The notes: generated by a model not told the origin, from the letters alone. Counted from the first letter of the stretch, positions 22,904-36,438 are shown. The stretch: DNA of 64,000 bases from Amoebidium appalachense (GCA_963693365.1 CAVNZM010000006.1:5456001-5520000); one strand, 5' to 3'. Translations and numbers: made by a program.

Positions 22904-23449
22904 CAGCTAATTAGCATCGATGGCAGGGTACAAAATGAGAAGCTTGGGGTATGGCTAGATTGCTCCATCAAAGCCACGAAGATGCCTAGGCTACAAACTG
23001 CAAGGAAGCCATCTGTAACTACTCTAGAGACAGAGCCCTCCCAAAACTCTATCACTGGAGCAGCACATGAGGTTTTGGAAGAGCAATACAGAACATGTAA
23101 GACTGCAGAACTACCTTAGGGGCGCGGCGACAGGAGTAACCCTCCAAGGAGAATAGCAGCCAAACAAGGTAGCCTAGCTGTAACGGGAGATGCAAAAGGA
23201 ACCAACACTACCAAGCAAGCGGGTACACAAATCAAGGCTATAGAGCTAACTGCCACCACAAGAGCCCGTAACTGTAGCGGGCTGAGGAAGCTTCTCGACG
23301 TCCCAGTCACTCTGCCACAAACTACCCCGGACACGCGCCTCGGAGGAGACGTCAACCAGGCCGCACTGCATGGCACCCCAAGGAGAAAACGTAGAGTTGG
23401 AGAAAACTTGGTTGTGCCCCCCATCATGAAAAAAGGGTGCCGTCGCTAA
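22904..23449 (+). pseudogene. Possible decayed ORF with one internal stop
   Basis: One plus-strand frame stays open for about 181 codons apart from a single TAG at 23117. It reads as ordinary protein composition (for example KMPRLQTARKPSVTTLETE before the stop; DAKGTNTTKQAGTQIKAIEL after it) and ends with a basic tail and TAA. No family was recognised. Roughly eight stops would be expected by chance in this length, so a relic of a gene or retroelement ORF is plausible. The reverse strand is also partly open, so the call is weak. Confidence 0.3.
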
Positions 23450-23817
23450 CCCAGAGGGCTGCCAACCCCCTTAACGAGAAGCCTCGCGGCCGTCAGAGAA
23501 CCATCCGCACGCCCCGGCGGGTGAAGGACTCAAAGACAGTGTGAATCTTTCGAGTTTCAATTGCGAGATACACTCTACAGCTGTGCCTGACATGCATGCT
23601 GCAGTGCACATCCGTGCTACCAAAGGCCGTGCATGCGCACTATACTTGAAAACTGGTGTGCACGTGATTCGAAGAAGTATATTCTGAGTGTACTGTACTA
23701 CACCGCGGCCCATGGGACCTCGAGCTCGTTTCGCTTTTTTGCAAAACCGTTCCGAACCCCAACATCAGATTACATAATCATCTTTTGGATGTCTAAATAT
23801 GGTTATTATCTTCAGGA

Positions 23818-24225
23818 TTCGGAATGGGGGTTGATGCACTTTGTATTGCTGCGGACATCTGTCAGGGGCCCCAGATTCACTTGACGACCTACTGCGTTGA
23901 AATTTCCACCGCAGCCAATCAAATGCAGCTAGTGACTTATGTACACTGTATGCAATAAAACAACCCTAGTATAGATTATGGATAAGGAGAAGCTAGCATT
24001 GTTAGCTCCGAGAGAAAGTTAAGACTCCGTATCATCACAACATCATACTGTGCAGCATTAATAAGGTGATCTAACACGCTCATTTTATAACGGATATACT
24101 GGGGGAGAGAAGTAGAAAAGAGAATAAAGCCGCATGTAACCTCCGATTCTACCACATTAGCTAACAGGTCACACTCATTGATCCAATTCGCAGCCAACCA
24201 GCGCCATGGGCCCCGGGGAGCCGTG
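23818..24225 (+). repeat. ~0.4-kb dispersed repeat, copy 2
   Basis: Homologous to 13200-13615 in the same orientation, with an estimated 75-80% identity by eye. This copy lacks an adjacent LINE and so indicates where the LINE joined copy 1. Confidence 0.75.
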
Positions 24226-25122
24226 GCCTCTGTGATACCCAGTCGGTATTTTCACAATCATGTACAAGTGCAACATTATGTGAAAGTCGTATCTGCATGT
24301 GCAATTAGTAAACTAGTTACATTATGCTTGTCCATGTACGGCTTTAATCTGTAAAAGTCTGTAGTCTGATTTATTATGCACCACCATGAATCATGAGCAC
24401 CCGATCCTTTGGACTCACAAAACCCATGCATGTGTTTGCCGTGTACTGTACGTACACAGAACGTTTCTGTTTGAGTTCCATACAGTACAACACCACTTCA
24501 GGTGCTGTACCGTAGGACATACGCCACCATGGGAAACACGCCCCCTTGCCGTCTCTTTTGAAGTGATTTGGCCTTAGATGGTGATACTATATATCTATCC
24601 CAGTAGATCTTTCCGGGCCCGGGTAAAGCTATATAGGTACCGGCCGATTGGCACTGTGACGTGTGCAAATTTTCCCAGGTCCGACCCATCTATATACATC
24701 TTGATGCCAACCAATATTAGCACAGTATCTGTGTGTGGCCCAGGAATTCGAAGCCCAGTGTCACACATCAACATGCATTGTCCTTTAGTTAGCTAAGTAC
24801 GTGCGCACGTACAGTTACCATAAATATACTACCTATATAGTATCACAAGAGTACGTAGGTGCAATCACACGGTGTATAGGCCTTCATAAAGTAAAGCACG
24901 AATCGGTATCTCACTGACAGGTGAATCATCAGAACTGAACCGTCAATTTCAAACTGGCTTATCTAAGACTTGCCAATTGCAACTCCAAGTACATACCGTC
25001 TGACTTTAGGCAACCATTGTCTAGGCCTGGTGCACTGCTCTGAGTCAGGTGCAATGATTTAATTTACTGGCAGAAGGCTTACAGCCAGAGGGTAAAACAA
25101 TGCAACGATGAAACGACGAAAT

Positions 25123-25167
<45 letters not shown>

Positions 25168-25381
25168 CCTCCCCCCATGCCTTCCCCCCGGCAGGGGAGG
25201 CAAATAGACCGGACATATCTATCGAAACCCCAGTGCCCCATGCCTGCATGGTCACCGACGCGTGGCGATGGAAACCCCGGGCCCACCCTCCCGGCACTTT
25301 CCTGGGCGGAGTGGAAACCACCTGCTTGGGGGGCTGGTGCCTACCCCCCCCCCCCCCCCCTCCCCCCCCCCCGGGGCCCCC

Positions 25382-25423
<42 letters not shown>

Positions 25424-25876
25424 CCCCCTGCTGGCTCCCCCAAGCTAAATGCGGCTGGAAATGAGTTGGCCTTCCCCCTCCCCCCCCCCCCCCCCCCCGA
25501 CCCCCCCTTTCCTCTCCCCCTTTCCCTCCCTCCCTCCTCTCCCCTCCCCCCCCCCCCCCCCCCCCTTCCCCCTCGGGCTTTCCCCCCTCCCCCCACCCCT
25601 CTCCTCTCCCCCAGCCACCGGGGGTCTATTTTTTTAACCTGAAAAGTGAGTTGCACTGGTAAGAAATTGGTACTTGGGTGCTCTAAGACTTCGGTATTAC
25701 GGATTGTTTGATTATTCTGGATTTCTGCATACCTTTGGCACGCCTATACCAAGTTCTTTCATGCCTTGGAAATCTGTCGTCACTAGCAAGGCTACCGTAG
25801 CGGCCACACATCGTAACTGACATTTTGTCGATTGCAGCTCCATAAAAGCATGAATCCCGCCCCCCTCCCTCCCTCC

Positions 25877-25914
<38 letters not shown>

Positions 25915-26382
25915 ATACAGTTAAGACTAAGATTGTATGTGTGTGTGTGTCGGAGAGGGGGGGGGGGGGGGAGGCTGAGAAACAGCAAGCCGACCTTTTG
26001 TGGTTGCCTAAACCATGCCAGAACTCAAAAATCCCCGTGACACCATGCGTTACTCAGGGCGCTTCAAGTTTTATTAAAAACCCCTTCCCCCTTTTACACA
26101 AAATTCTTGTTTGGATGAGCCTCCCCCGCTACCAATTGTAAATGACGATATCTTTCAGTGCAAAACTTTCTGATCCAAATAATCCCGTGCACCCCCTCTC
26201 CCCCCCCCCCCCCCCCCCCCCCCCCTCCCCCCACCCCCTCTTCCACTCCCCCGCCCCCTCCCCCCATCCCTCCCTTCTTCCTCCCCTCCCACCCCCTCCC
26301 CTCCCTCTCCCCCTCCCCCCCCCCCCCCACACACACACAGACATGCACACACACACTGACACGCACACGAGCACGCACACAC
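24226..26382. other. Intergenic
   Basis: 24226-25110 is unique, tract-free sequence. From 25124 on, C tracts dominate (25124-25170, 25345-25420, 25480-25500, 25545-25566, 25880-25914, 26201-26226). No supported gene. Confidence 0.45.
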
Positions 26383-26504
26383 GCCGCAACACAGTGACGC
26401 GGCCCCCTGGCCAACTCGGCTACCAGTCCATCCGTGTCATGGGTTGTGGGGGCATTATTGACTGACGATTCGGAGGAATAATAACCGTTGAGTATGGTGG
26501 CCAA
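26383..26504 (-). CDS. Possible first exon of an unknown gene
   Basis: From an ATG at 26504 the reverse strand encodes about 40 residues of ordinary composition ([20 protein letters not shown]…). It then meets a possible donor (GCGGC|GTGTGCG) opening into GT- and G-rich sequence, the same 5'-intron pattern seen in recognised genes here. No downstream exon could be linked. The plus strand of the same interval is also open, so this is a weak call. Confidence 0.2.
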
Positions 26505-26672
26505 GCTTGCCCAGTAAAAATTTATGGCATAGCCTGGTGTTGGCTGTTAGTGACGGTTTGCGATTCAATCGGTAACCTGAGCTTCCCGAGCCGTATTTCT
26601 CCAACTTATGAAGGAGGGCCTGTTCAAGTTGACCCCTCCCCCATCCCATCCCCTCGGCCTCCCCCCCCCCCC

Positions 26673-26703
<31 letters not shown>

Positions 26704-28074
26704 AAAAAAAAAAAGAAAAAAGAAAAAATAACCGCATGTACACATGCACACACGCACTCGCACACACACACACACACACGAGCCCACGCACGCAAGCGTG
26801 CATATGCGCACACACAGGCGCTCATGCACACACGCACGCACGCACACACGCTCGCAGGTACACACGTACGTAGCACGCATGCACACACGGACGCACACAC
26901 ACACAGACATACGGTGTATCCACGCACGCACACAGTGTCGACGTCACCCACACATCGTGAGCGAGAGCACGCATGCGCAGACACACACACGCACGCACGC
27001 ACGCACACACACACACACCATCGGATCCGGAGCCTACGCACTCCACATGCTACCATGCGTATAATAATTCCCGATTAAAATTATCCCAAGTTAGGTGACT
27101 CAGTATTATTAGAGATTGATGCCGTGGTCAAATTGGCCAATGATACACAATAAAACCGTGATCTAATATGTTGCCCATATTTACTCTAAAGAATGTGCCA
27201 GAGTTGTAAAGAGGACTGACCCCCCCCCCCCCCCCCCCCCCGCCCTTCCCCCTCCCCCTACCCCCCCCCCCCCCCCCCCCCCCCTTGCCCTCTTTTTTTT
27301 TGCTTCAATAGTATCCTCTCCCTCCCTCCCCCCCTCCCCCCCCTTTCCTCCCCAGATCCAGATCCCCTCCCTTCTCCTGTCACTCCCCTCCGCTCCCCCA
27401 CCTCTTCCCCTCTGCCCTCCTGTCACAGATAATCTTTGCGCCGAGCATCATTTACACAAAGCCGACTTACCAGGATCTGAAGACACTGCACATATTGCGC
27501 TAACATTGAGTGACATGAAACGTTTGTTTCCGAAGGTCATCCTAAACCATATCCAACATGGTTCGTCACTACAAGAATTCTCCGAAGCCAAATACCATCA
27601 CTGATGCCCTCCCCTCCCCCTCCTCCTCCTCCCCCTCTCCCTCCCCCCCCCCCCCCCCCCTCCCCCCCGCACTTGCCAGATAGTTAAGATAATTTATGCA
27701 CTGCCAATATTGATTCCGGGCACCACAAGCAGGCCAGATTGGGTTAATCCTTCCAAGCTTAAGTCACAATACCGTTAAAATCACAATCGTTTAAGGCCTT
27801 TGTAACGAAAACCAGGTGACATTTCGGTATTCCAGTCTGGACGCTATTTATGTAGATGTAGCCTATTCCATATTAAGTAGCCCTGGAAACAGGTGTCACT
27901 GAGATTTTGATCCAGTTTGTGCACACAAAAACGGGGGTAAATAAACAGGTACATAACTACGATGTGGTGCATGGGCTCGTGAGGTTCTGTGTGCGCGCGT
28001 AAGGAGGGAGGCCTGTGGAGGCGGAAGGGAGGGAGGGGGGAGAGAGGAGGCCTGGGAGGCCCTGGAGAGGGGGG

Positions 28075-28113
<39 letters not shown>

Positions 28114-28199
28114 CTGGACGAGAGAAATATAATGCGTGCCACTGTGTGTGTGTGTGTGTGTGTGTGGTGGTGGTGGTGAGTGGTGGCGGTGGTGGTGGT

Positions 28200-28231
<32 letters not shown>

Positions 28232-29876
28232 CGAGTATGTACATGAATCGGGCCCAAAAGGTATCAACTCCAATACTGCCAGCTACCCACCCAAACGCTT
28301 CAGTTACTTTTCTTCTAATCGATATGACTTTATTAATTATTAAGACAATTGCAGTCCGAGATATTAAGTGACAAAGCTTGCTTGAATGCAAGTTAGTGCT
28401 ACAACAGCCTGACGACATTGAGTACAACCAAGAGTTTTAAATCTCAAAGCACAATGGCTAATAAAAAGTTTAACATAAATCATAAATTCTAAAACCAATA
28501 ATAAGAAATGAAAGAAAAGAGAACACACCCTGCCGCCAGATTGGTACACTTGAGGAAACCCAACAAGTGGAATTCTGAGCCTTTAAACAACACGATTACA
28601 ACTCTGAGCCCTTTGTATCTTATAATGATCTCACCTAAGTGGTCAAACAACAATACATCATTATATTAATAATAGTGATATGGCGTATAATATACTGAAA
28701 CGACGTAAAGTAAAAATTGTGCGTGCGCGTGTGCGCGCGCGCGTGTGTGTATGTGTGTGTTTGTGGTGGTGGTGGTGGGGTAGGGGTGGGTGGGTGTGGG
28801 GACTCAGAGAGAGAGGGGGGGGGGGGATAAATAAGAGGCAGGGGAAATGTAGGCAAAGTTTACTAAGGAACCACTTTGATAAAATACACATACGGAAATA
28901 ACAGTAATATAACTTGGTATTAGACTACAAGGCAGAAACCCTCGACCGGCAAGCGCGGGGTTGGCGGTGGGTGCGCTGGGGGGGGGGGGGGGGGGGGGGG
29001 GGGGAGTCTCGGAGGGGGGACAGGTCGGACGGTGTGCTGTCTGTGTGCGTTTTGTGTGCGTAAATTTTTGTGTCACAGTGCGAAGGTCACCCGTAACCAA
29101 CAATTCTGCTCGTGTGTAGCCGAGGCTCAAAAAAGTATATGGAGTGGGTACCCTTATAGGGATGGGATTCGGAGAAGGGTGGTGGGTAAGGGAGTGCAAG
29201 GAAGAGGTGATAAATAGGGACGGGGGAGGAAAAAAAGTAAAAAGCAAAAAAGAAAAGAGATGAAAGAACTTGAAAAGAAAGAAGGAAAGTCGGAAAAAAG
29301 AGCAACAGATTGCAAAGAAGAGTCAACAAACTGGCAAATTATTCAAAAGCCAAAAAAGGAAAACAAAATGAAAGAAAACAAACAAACAAAGAAAGAAAAG
29401 TGCACATGAGTAAGGGAGTGCAAGAAAGAATTAAGAATTGGTATTTTCTTTAGAAGCCCCCCCCCCCCCCTCTCTCTCCCTCCCCCCCCCCCCAAAAAAA
29501 AAAGAAGAAGAAGAAGAAAGAAAAAGAAAGAAAGAAACAAAGAGAAAACGATAGAAAGAAAGGGGGGAAAAGGGGGAGGGGGGGGGGGGAGGGGGAAGAG
29601 TTGAAAAGAAAAAGGAAATAAATTGAGAACGCGGACAAGGCCGAAACCAATGAATTTCCGAGTCTTTCTTTTCTTTCATTTCTTTTTTTTTTTTTTAAGG
29701 CCCATGTACCTCCCTGGGGCCTGCATGAAATGGGCTTTTGGGTGGCAATGAAGAAAGCCCAAGAGTTCGCACTCATCTTGCCGTCAAGACAAAGGTTATG
29801 CCGGCCACATCACACCTCACACCTCACATACACCCCCCTCACACACTGTGACCGTCCGGGGGGGGGGGGGGGGGGG

Positions 29877-30232
<356 letters not shown>

Positions 30233-30274
30233 AGGGGGGGGGGGGGGGGGGTCGGAGGTCCAACCTGATGAAAG

Positions 30275-30322
30275 CTGTGTGCATATTTTGCCGTCGCCCG
30301 TGTAGCCAGACTTGCAGGTGTT
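30275..30322 (-). other. EGF-like fragment
   Basis: The reverse strand reads NTCKSGYTGDGKICTQ, which fits the C-terminal half of an EGF-like module (CxxGYTGDGKxC). No flanking cysteines or clear splice sites were found. It may be an exon relic or chance. Confidence 0.25.
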
Positions 30323-31406
30323 CGCAGAAACAAGAACAGCAACCAAGCCGAAACCTACGGTTGATACAGGAATGGCAGAACTTGCCGATTTTAGGAAGCA
30401 GCTAAATGAGCTGTTACCACTCAAGAACACAATTGAATGAAAAACGCCAAACAAAATGAACAACTCAAACTCACTATTGCTACACTCACAGCCAAGCTAA
30501 ACAGGAGTGGGTCACAAAAACCCAAAACTCAAGAGCAACCATCTCGTAATGGGGACGTTACCACCCCAACCCAAATCAACACAGGAAGCACTCGGCAGAG
30601 TTCCTTGAATATGAGATACGAACTCTCTTAAAACACCTGAGTTGCGCCACATTGCCAATGAAACGTATGCCAGCATTCTTGCAGGAAACGATTACCGCCG
30701 CAACCAAGGTTTATCTACAGGAGATATCTACTACCTTGGCCGCTACTCCGTCGTGTACCACCGGGGCGAGCAGTACTAGTATAAGCCGCGGGACTGCGGC
30801 AACAAAAAAAAAAAAAAAAAAAAGGAGGGGGTTTGTCCCCGCTGGCTTACGCTGTGTATGTGTGTGCACGTGAAAGGTAGCCCTACGTAAGTGACCGAGC
30901 ACTATGGAGCACTACTACGGGGCGGGACTGCAGCAACAAAAAAAAAAAGAAAAGAAAAAGGCCGCAGGGAGACGTCGACCGTCAGTGAGTGCATGGCCCT
31001 CTGAAAAAAAGACGGCCGTGGTGAGTGTCACTCAAAGTACGTGGCTACAGGAACACCCAAACAAACAGACAAACAGTAATTTATGCAAAGCGGCATGTAA
31101 TTGATACCGTTGATTTGATTGGTTTATTGTCATTTGTCGCTATCACCTGCTGCGTTATGATGACGTCACGCTCCAGACTACCTCAGTGAGGAGAAAGACG
31201 AAAAACGAAAACAGAGAAGTTCTTCTCACTGTTTCAAGGTTATTGAGGGTACATCGCACGTCTTATTATCTTTTGGTGTATTTTCCTTTCCTTTCCATAG
31301 ACACGTGCCTTTCTTTTCTCCATTCCTCGGTATCGAGGGGTGGGGGATTTCTCCCATTTTTCGTGTGTTTCAATTTATTTTTTTTCACTCTTTCTTTTTC
31401 TCCAAC

Positions 31407-32460
31407 ATGTCTGTTTCCAGCTGTCGTGTCCCTGTGGACAGGGATAGGCGGTGTCACGTCAACCGCATAGATGATGCTGCCCTTTCTATAATTTTCTCAT
31501 ACCTTTACGTCTTTGGATACCGCAAGGCATGTTCCCTCGTCTGCAGGCGGTGGTGTGTTGTTGTCCACTCCACACCTTTCTACAAGGACATCCCAGCCAA
31601 GGCACACAAGAATGGACGTACCACTGGTCAAGTGGGGGCACGCACTCACTTCCATCACCCTCCCGTACAATGCTCTAAAGCAATCGATGTGGATCGAAAC
31701 AAATACATGAAGACGATCTTCGCAAGTGCCCCCATGCTTACCCATATACAGATTTACACTGCGACGAACGACATGCTTCACACAATTGCCGACAGCGCAC
31801 ACATGGTTAAAGAGCTCATTCTCGGCTACAACATACCAAAACGCCCAGCATCCGCCATTGAACTTTCAGCTGGGCGGGGCATAGACATCGGCACATGTGC
31901 GCGCATCGATGACCTTCGGAGCCTTAAAGTGACGGCGTTCTCCTTTCCTCCACTTTACGGGTGGGAGGATCTTGCCCAACTCCAGAAACTCAAAGCACTT
32001 GACATAGACGCAAGAGTAGATAAGATGGAATACGCGACACCACTGCCGACTCACGGTGCTCGCAATTAACGCACATCCAATTAGGCAGGCTGGGTGAATA
32101 TTACGAGCCATGGGCAGGGATACCATCAAGTAGCCACCTGAGCCGCATCTACCTCGATCCCATCTTCATGTTGCCCGAGCTCAAATCCATCTCTATTCTG
32201 CGCCTTGAGTTGACCTGTATCGATCCAGTAAGCGAATGCGCACAACTCTTGAACTTTCACGTTGGCCAAGCAAGCACGCTCGCAAGTGTAAGACCCCTCT
32301 CCTATTGTGCCACACTGGAGAAACTCAGCCTTTTCAGACTTCCGAACGTGAAGAATTACAACTCAACTTACCGAGTGTCGCAACCTGCGCCATGTGTCGC
32401 TTGGGTACGAGTCCTGCACTAGAGGTGTTGGTTGGCTTTGCGAACTTCCCCAGCTGACTA
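31407..32460 (+). pseudogene. F-box/LRR protein, frameshifted
   Basis: An ATG at 31407 starts a frame with a clear F-box (IDDAALSIIFSYLYVFGYRK then ACSLVCRRWCVVV), the motif that recruits SKP1 in SCF ubiquitin ligases. Leucine-rich-repeat-like text follows, but in changing frames. Near 31620-31690 it fits frame 1 better (WGHALTSITLPYNALK), then returns to frame 0 (MKTIFASAPMLTHIQIYTA … KELILGYNIPK). After about 32040 it moves to frame 2 (CSQLTHIQLGRLGEYYEPW; LPELKSISILRLELT), and possibly frame 1 near the end (SPALEVLVGFANFPS). No introns are apparent. An AATAAA lies at 32569. This is either a decayed or retro-copied gene, or several assembly indels in an intact one. Confidence 0.6.
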
Positions 32461-32568
32461 CCGCAACATTCAGTAGCCGTGGCTGGCGTGCAGAGGAAGA
32501 GGAATTGTATAGGCTCCGGAGTCATGTGCGCCAAAATGGTGGACGAGTGAACGTGAACGTGTCCGAGA

Positions 32569-32574
32569 AATAAA
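32569..32574 (+). terminator. AATAAA polyadenylation signal of the F-box locus
   Basis: AATAAA about 110 bp downstream of the last LRR-like residues. Confidence 0.45.
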
Positions 32575-32579
32575 GGAAA

Positions 32580-33189
32580 CGTGCAAGGTGGCCGGATGGC
32601 AGTGTAATAGTTGATTGTGTGTGTGTGGGGGGGTGATTACTGAGCGAAGAAATCCCACAGCGAAAAAAAAAAAAAAAAAAAATGCTATGCTTTGTGGGTC
32701 TCTGTATTGAAGAATTTTATACTGCTGATGCCTACGGTTTAATAGTAACATAATACCAGCTAGTGCTGGTGAATCACATACCGTTTTCTCCCACGTGGTA
32801 GTTCATATAAAAGACCAGCTTTTCTTAAGAGCGATGTTTTGTTACGAATGTGTGGCATGGATAGCTATGGTGAAGGTTTGGTGTTCGTGCTAAGGTGTGA
32901 GTCCACCATACCATAGCTACGTGCTTGAGTTTCTGGGAATGCACAACATTCATAATACCTGAGGCACCGAATACCAACTAGAACACTACCCATCTCATTT
33001 ATTTCTGACCGTCTTATTGGCAAGTAAACCAGGCTGCAAAATTCTCTTCTGGGGTTTTTGCCTACCACCTACTGAGGCGGTGTCTCCTTTCTTTTTTTTT
33101 TTTTTTTTGCCGCCTGAGTAGATGTTAAACGTCGCACGTGCGGCAACACGTCAGTACGTGTTAGGGTTTTTGCCGTGCAACTGGCAACT

Positions 33190-33240
<51 letters not shown>

Positions 33241-33351
33241 TCAAGGAAGCAGGGCCGCAACAGCGACAAATCTAAAACACTTTGACACCTGTGTGGGACC
33301 ACCCTGCCCTCTCCAACTCCCTCCGAGTTCTAGCGCTCTTTGTTTTTCAGA

Positions 33352-33395
<44 letters not shown>

Positions 33396-33970
33396 GGGGG
33401 GAGGGGGGAGGGGGGGGGGGAAGGGATTTTATCAGATTTTTTTTGCTGTGTTTTCTCTCTCTCCCTCCCTCCCTCCTTTATTTACTCTTTAAACCAGATC
33501 TTGCTCTTGTGTGTGTCTGTGTCAGTGTGTGTGTGCGCGCGTGCGCGCGTGTGTGTGTGTGTTGGGGGGGGGGGGGGGGGGAGGGGCAAAAAGGACGCGG
33601 GAAAGAGAGGTGAGGTGTAAAAGGTGTGTGTGGGGGGGGGGGGGGGGGGGGGGAGGGGGGGGGGGGGGGGGGAGGAGAGCATGAAACTGCCTGGGTACAT
33701 ATGTACATGTGCAGTTGGTTTCGTGCTACCTGTCATCTTTCAAACCCGAAGGTACACACACGCACGTGTACATTACAACCACCACGACACACATGCAAGG
33801 GCTACCAAATATATGCCACCGAAGACATTTTCCTCAACACCACATGCACTCATAAACATTATCCTTCCCACCCCCTTCCCCCCCCCCCCCCCCACACACA
33901 CACCCACACACATACACACACCATATAAAAGCCACACACTGTCACTCACACCCATTTTCTTCGTTGCAAG
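32580..33970. other. Spacer or upstream introns
   Basis: Contains a C tract of about 45 nt (33192-33237), a (TA)n array (33353-33392), G tracts (33563-33580, 33631-33671) and CA-rich sequence. A short exon near 33714-33752 of the membrane-protein gene is possible but not supported strongly enough to call. Confidence 0.35.
33353..33392. repeat. (TA)n microsatellite
   Basis: About 20 TA units, the only long TA array in the window. Confidence 0.95.
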
Positions 33971-34100
33971 GGACACCACCGCATCAGAACATTTCAAAGG
34001 AGCATCGGTGCCCGTATCACACTCAAAAAGGTACCCATCGACCCTCCCCCCCTCCCTAAGGCCCCTCCCTCCCCCCCCCCCCCCCTCTCCTCCTCCCCTC

Positions 34101-34175
<75 letters not shown>

Positions 34176-35481
34176 CACGCACACACCCTCCTCCTTCTGC
34201 GTGCTCCCTCCCTTCCTCTTACCATCCGGTTCACCCGAGTCCTCCCCTCAAGCTACCCCGGGCCCCCTCCTATCCTTCCTACCCCCTCTTGGGCACCATG
34301 CATCATGATGAGTAACAATATTGGCTTTGTCGAAGCTTTCCTCGCTTGCACATATTTCTTCTGGTGGCCCAGCGTATGTGTGATTTATTTTTGCGGGGTT
34401 TCTGTGTTATAATTTGCCTTGTCTTATTCAATTGCTTATTTTTATTTTGAACACTGTCAGGGGTTTTTTGTTCTTGTCCTTCTCGTTGGCAAATCATTAG
34501 TCTTTGTGATGGCTCGGTGTGCCACGGTGTACCCGAGCAGATTACTAACGTGGAACCCGAGTCTTCAAAACCGAGGTCTCAGTGTTCAAGCACACACACA
34601 CACCCATACACGTACACACACGTGCGAACACGTACACACGTGCGAACACGTACACACACCCACGTACACGTGTACACCACACACAAACACTCAAAAACAT
34701 ACAAGCACACACGTACATGTACACGTACACACCCGTACACACGTACGCACACACACACACACACACACAAACACACGTACATGAGCGCGCACACACAAAC
34801 GTACACTTATATACACATGTATATGGCATAGGCACGCACACACACACACACGTACAAATGCACACGCGCATACATACGTACACATGTACACACCCACACG
34901 TACGCGCATTTAAACATACACACGCTCACACGTACCCCTACACCCACATGCACACACCACCCACGTAAACCAAACACACACGTACATACATGCAGCTACA
35001 CACGCTCGTACATATACACACGTACACACGTCCACCCACACGTACACGCATACACACTCACGCACAGTCACACGTACACACGTGCACATACACGTACACA
35101 CGTACACATAACACACGTACATACACACGTACACACACACAATACACAGGCCAAAGCCTCAGCCAAGGCCGGTACGTGCTGGTGTGACCTTCGACTATGT
35201 CACAGTGATGTTTGTTCTCTGTGCCACCACCATTGTAGGCGTCGGTCTGGCCAGCAACAGCTTGGTAACACCCCCTCCCCCCCCCCTCCCCCCTCCCCCC
35301 CCTCCCCCCCCCCCCGCCCCTCCCCTCCCTCCTCCCCCCCACCCCCCTCTCCCCTCCCCCCTCCCCCCTCCCCCTCTCCCCCCCCCCCCCCTCTCCCCCC
35401 CCTCCCCCCTCCCCTGTGGGAAAGACAAACACGAACACACCACCCCTTCCATCATCATCCTCACCATAACACAAGCTTTGC

Positions 35482-35521
<40 letters not shown>

Positions 35522-35705
35522 TTCCTCCTCCTCCTCCTCCTTGCCAACGAATTGTCAGCGCCTTTTTCTTTCACTGTGTTGGGCGCTTGCATGTGTACCT
35601 TTTCGATTAGTACTACGTGACTTTTAATGGAGTCGCCAAAAGCCCTCGCGCGGAGGACCGGGAAGAAAAATACAAAACTTGTACACATGTACACAGGTCA
35701 GTACG

Positions 35706-35758
<53 letters not shown>

Positions 35759-36040
35759 GCACGCACACGCAAACCTAAATCTTATCCGTCATAATACTCT
35801 TACATGTAAACATGGCTAACAGTTCAATGATTGTGGCTGAGTTGACGTTTTGGAGTAATGGTGATTAGAACCTCTAGGGTTGAATTTTCGTACCTGGTAT
35901 ATCTCGCTGGATATCTGGTAAAGCTATCTAAGCAACTATCTCGTTTTGTCTATGATGATTGTACTACGTATTCATCATATGCATCAGCCTCAGCCATATC
36001 CAATGTCCCGACCCAAGCAAAGTTCATGATAAAAAATTAA
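33971..36040 (+). CDS. Multi-pass membrane protein, C-terminal exons (unrecognised)
   Basis: Proposed exons: 33971-34030 (weak), one ending at 34373 (GT donor), 34461-34575, 35150-35264, 35611-35696 and 35869-36040 (TAA). Three junctions fit in phase (34373→34461, 35264→35611, 35696→35869). The join 34575→35150 does not, so an extra exon or another splice site is missing. Hydrophobic segments: IGFVEAFLACTYFFW, GFFVLVLLVGKSLVFVM, VTVMFVLCATTIVGVGL and FSYLVYLAGYLV, separated by basic or acidic loops (SPRAEDREEKYKTC). AATAAA follows the stop by 4 nt. No family was recognised, and the N-terminal part lies upstream. Introns here carry C and CA tracts only. Confidence 0.5.
34108..34173. repeat. 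(CA)n microsatellite
   Basis: About 66 bp of CA repeat in an intron of the multi-pass membrane protein gene. Confidence 0.9.
34590..35149. repeat. Degenerate CA/ACGT-rich array
   Basis: More than 500 bp of CA repeat interspersed with ACGTACAC and ACACGTGC units, filling the intron before the acceptor at 35149. Confidence 0.85.
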
Positions 36041-36043
36041 ACA

Positions 36044-36049
36044 AATAAA
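36044..36049 (+). terminator. AATAAA polyadenylation signal
   Basis: AATAAA begins 4 nt after the TAA that ends the multi-pass membrane protein, which supports that exon as terminal. Confidence 0.55.
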
Positions 36050-36372
36050 ATACACACACACATACACACGAACAAGAAAAGAAAAAAAAAATGATTGTAG
36101 GAATATAATTGCTGCCCCAATAGAATTATCTATAAGTTACGTTACTGATGTGAGAACGATAATGGGCACATATATAGATGATTGTGAGTGTTTGAAGGGG
36201 AGCGACAGAAAGATCCATGGGAGGAGAAGGGGGCTTAATATCAGACTGCATTTTACATATTTTAAATTGCGGTGTGCAGGTGCACGTGTAAGTCATCGTA
36301 AAATTGTTAATCCCCCCCCCCCCCCCCCCCCCTCTTCCCCCTACACAAAAGCGCACACACACACAAAACTGT

Positions 36373-36376
<4 letters not shown>

Positions 36377-36426
<50 letters not shown>

Positions 36427-36438
36427 GCGCGCGCGCGG
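36377..36438. repeat. (CA)n then (CG)n microsatellite
   Basis: CA repeat of about 48 bp ending in a CGCGCG run. Confidence 0.9.

Noticed and set aside
23116-23427. Reverse-strand hydrophobic 103-aa frame
   Set aside because: It overlaps the longer plus-strand open region; hydrophobicity is what antisense of a hydrophilic frame usually gives. Kept only as a reason for low confidence in the plus call.
26396-26464. Plus-strand terminal exon candidate ending GCGGIID
   Set aside because: Too short, with no partner exon, and overlapping a slightly better reverse-strand candidate.
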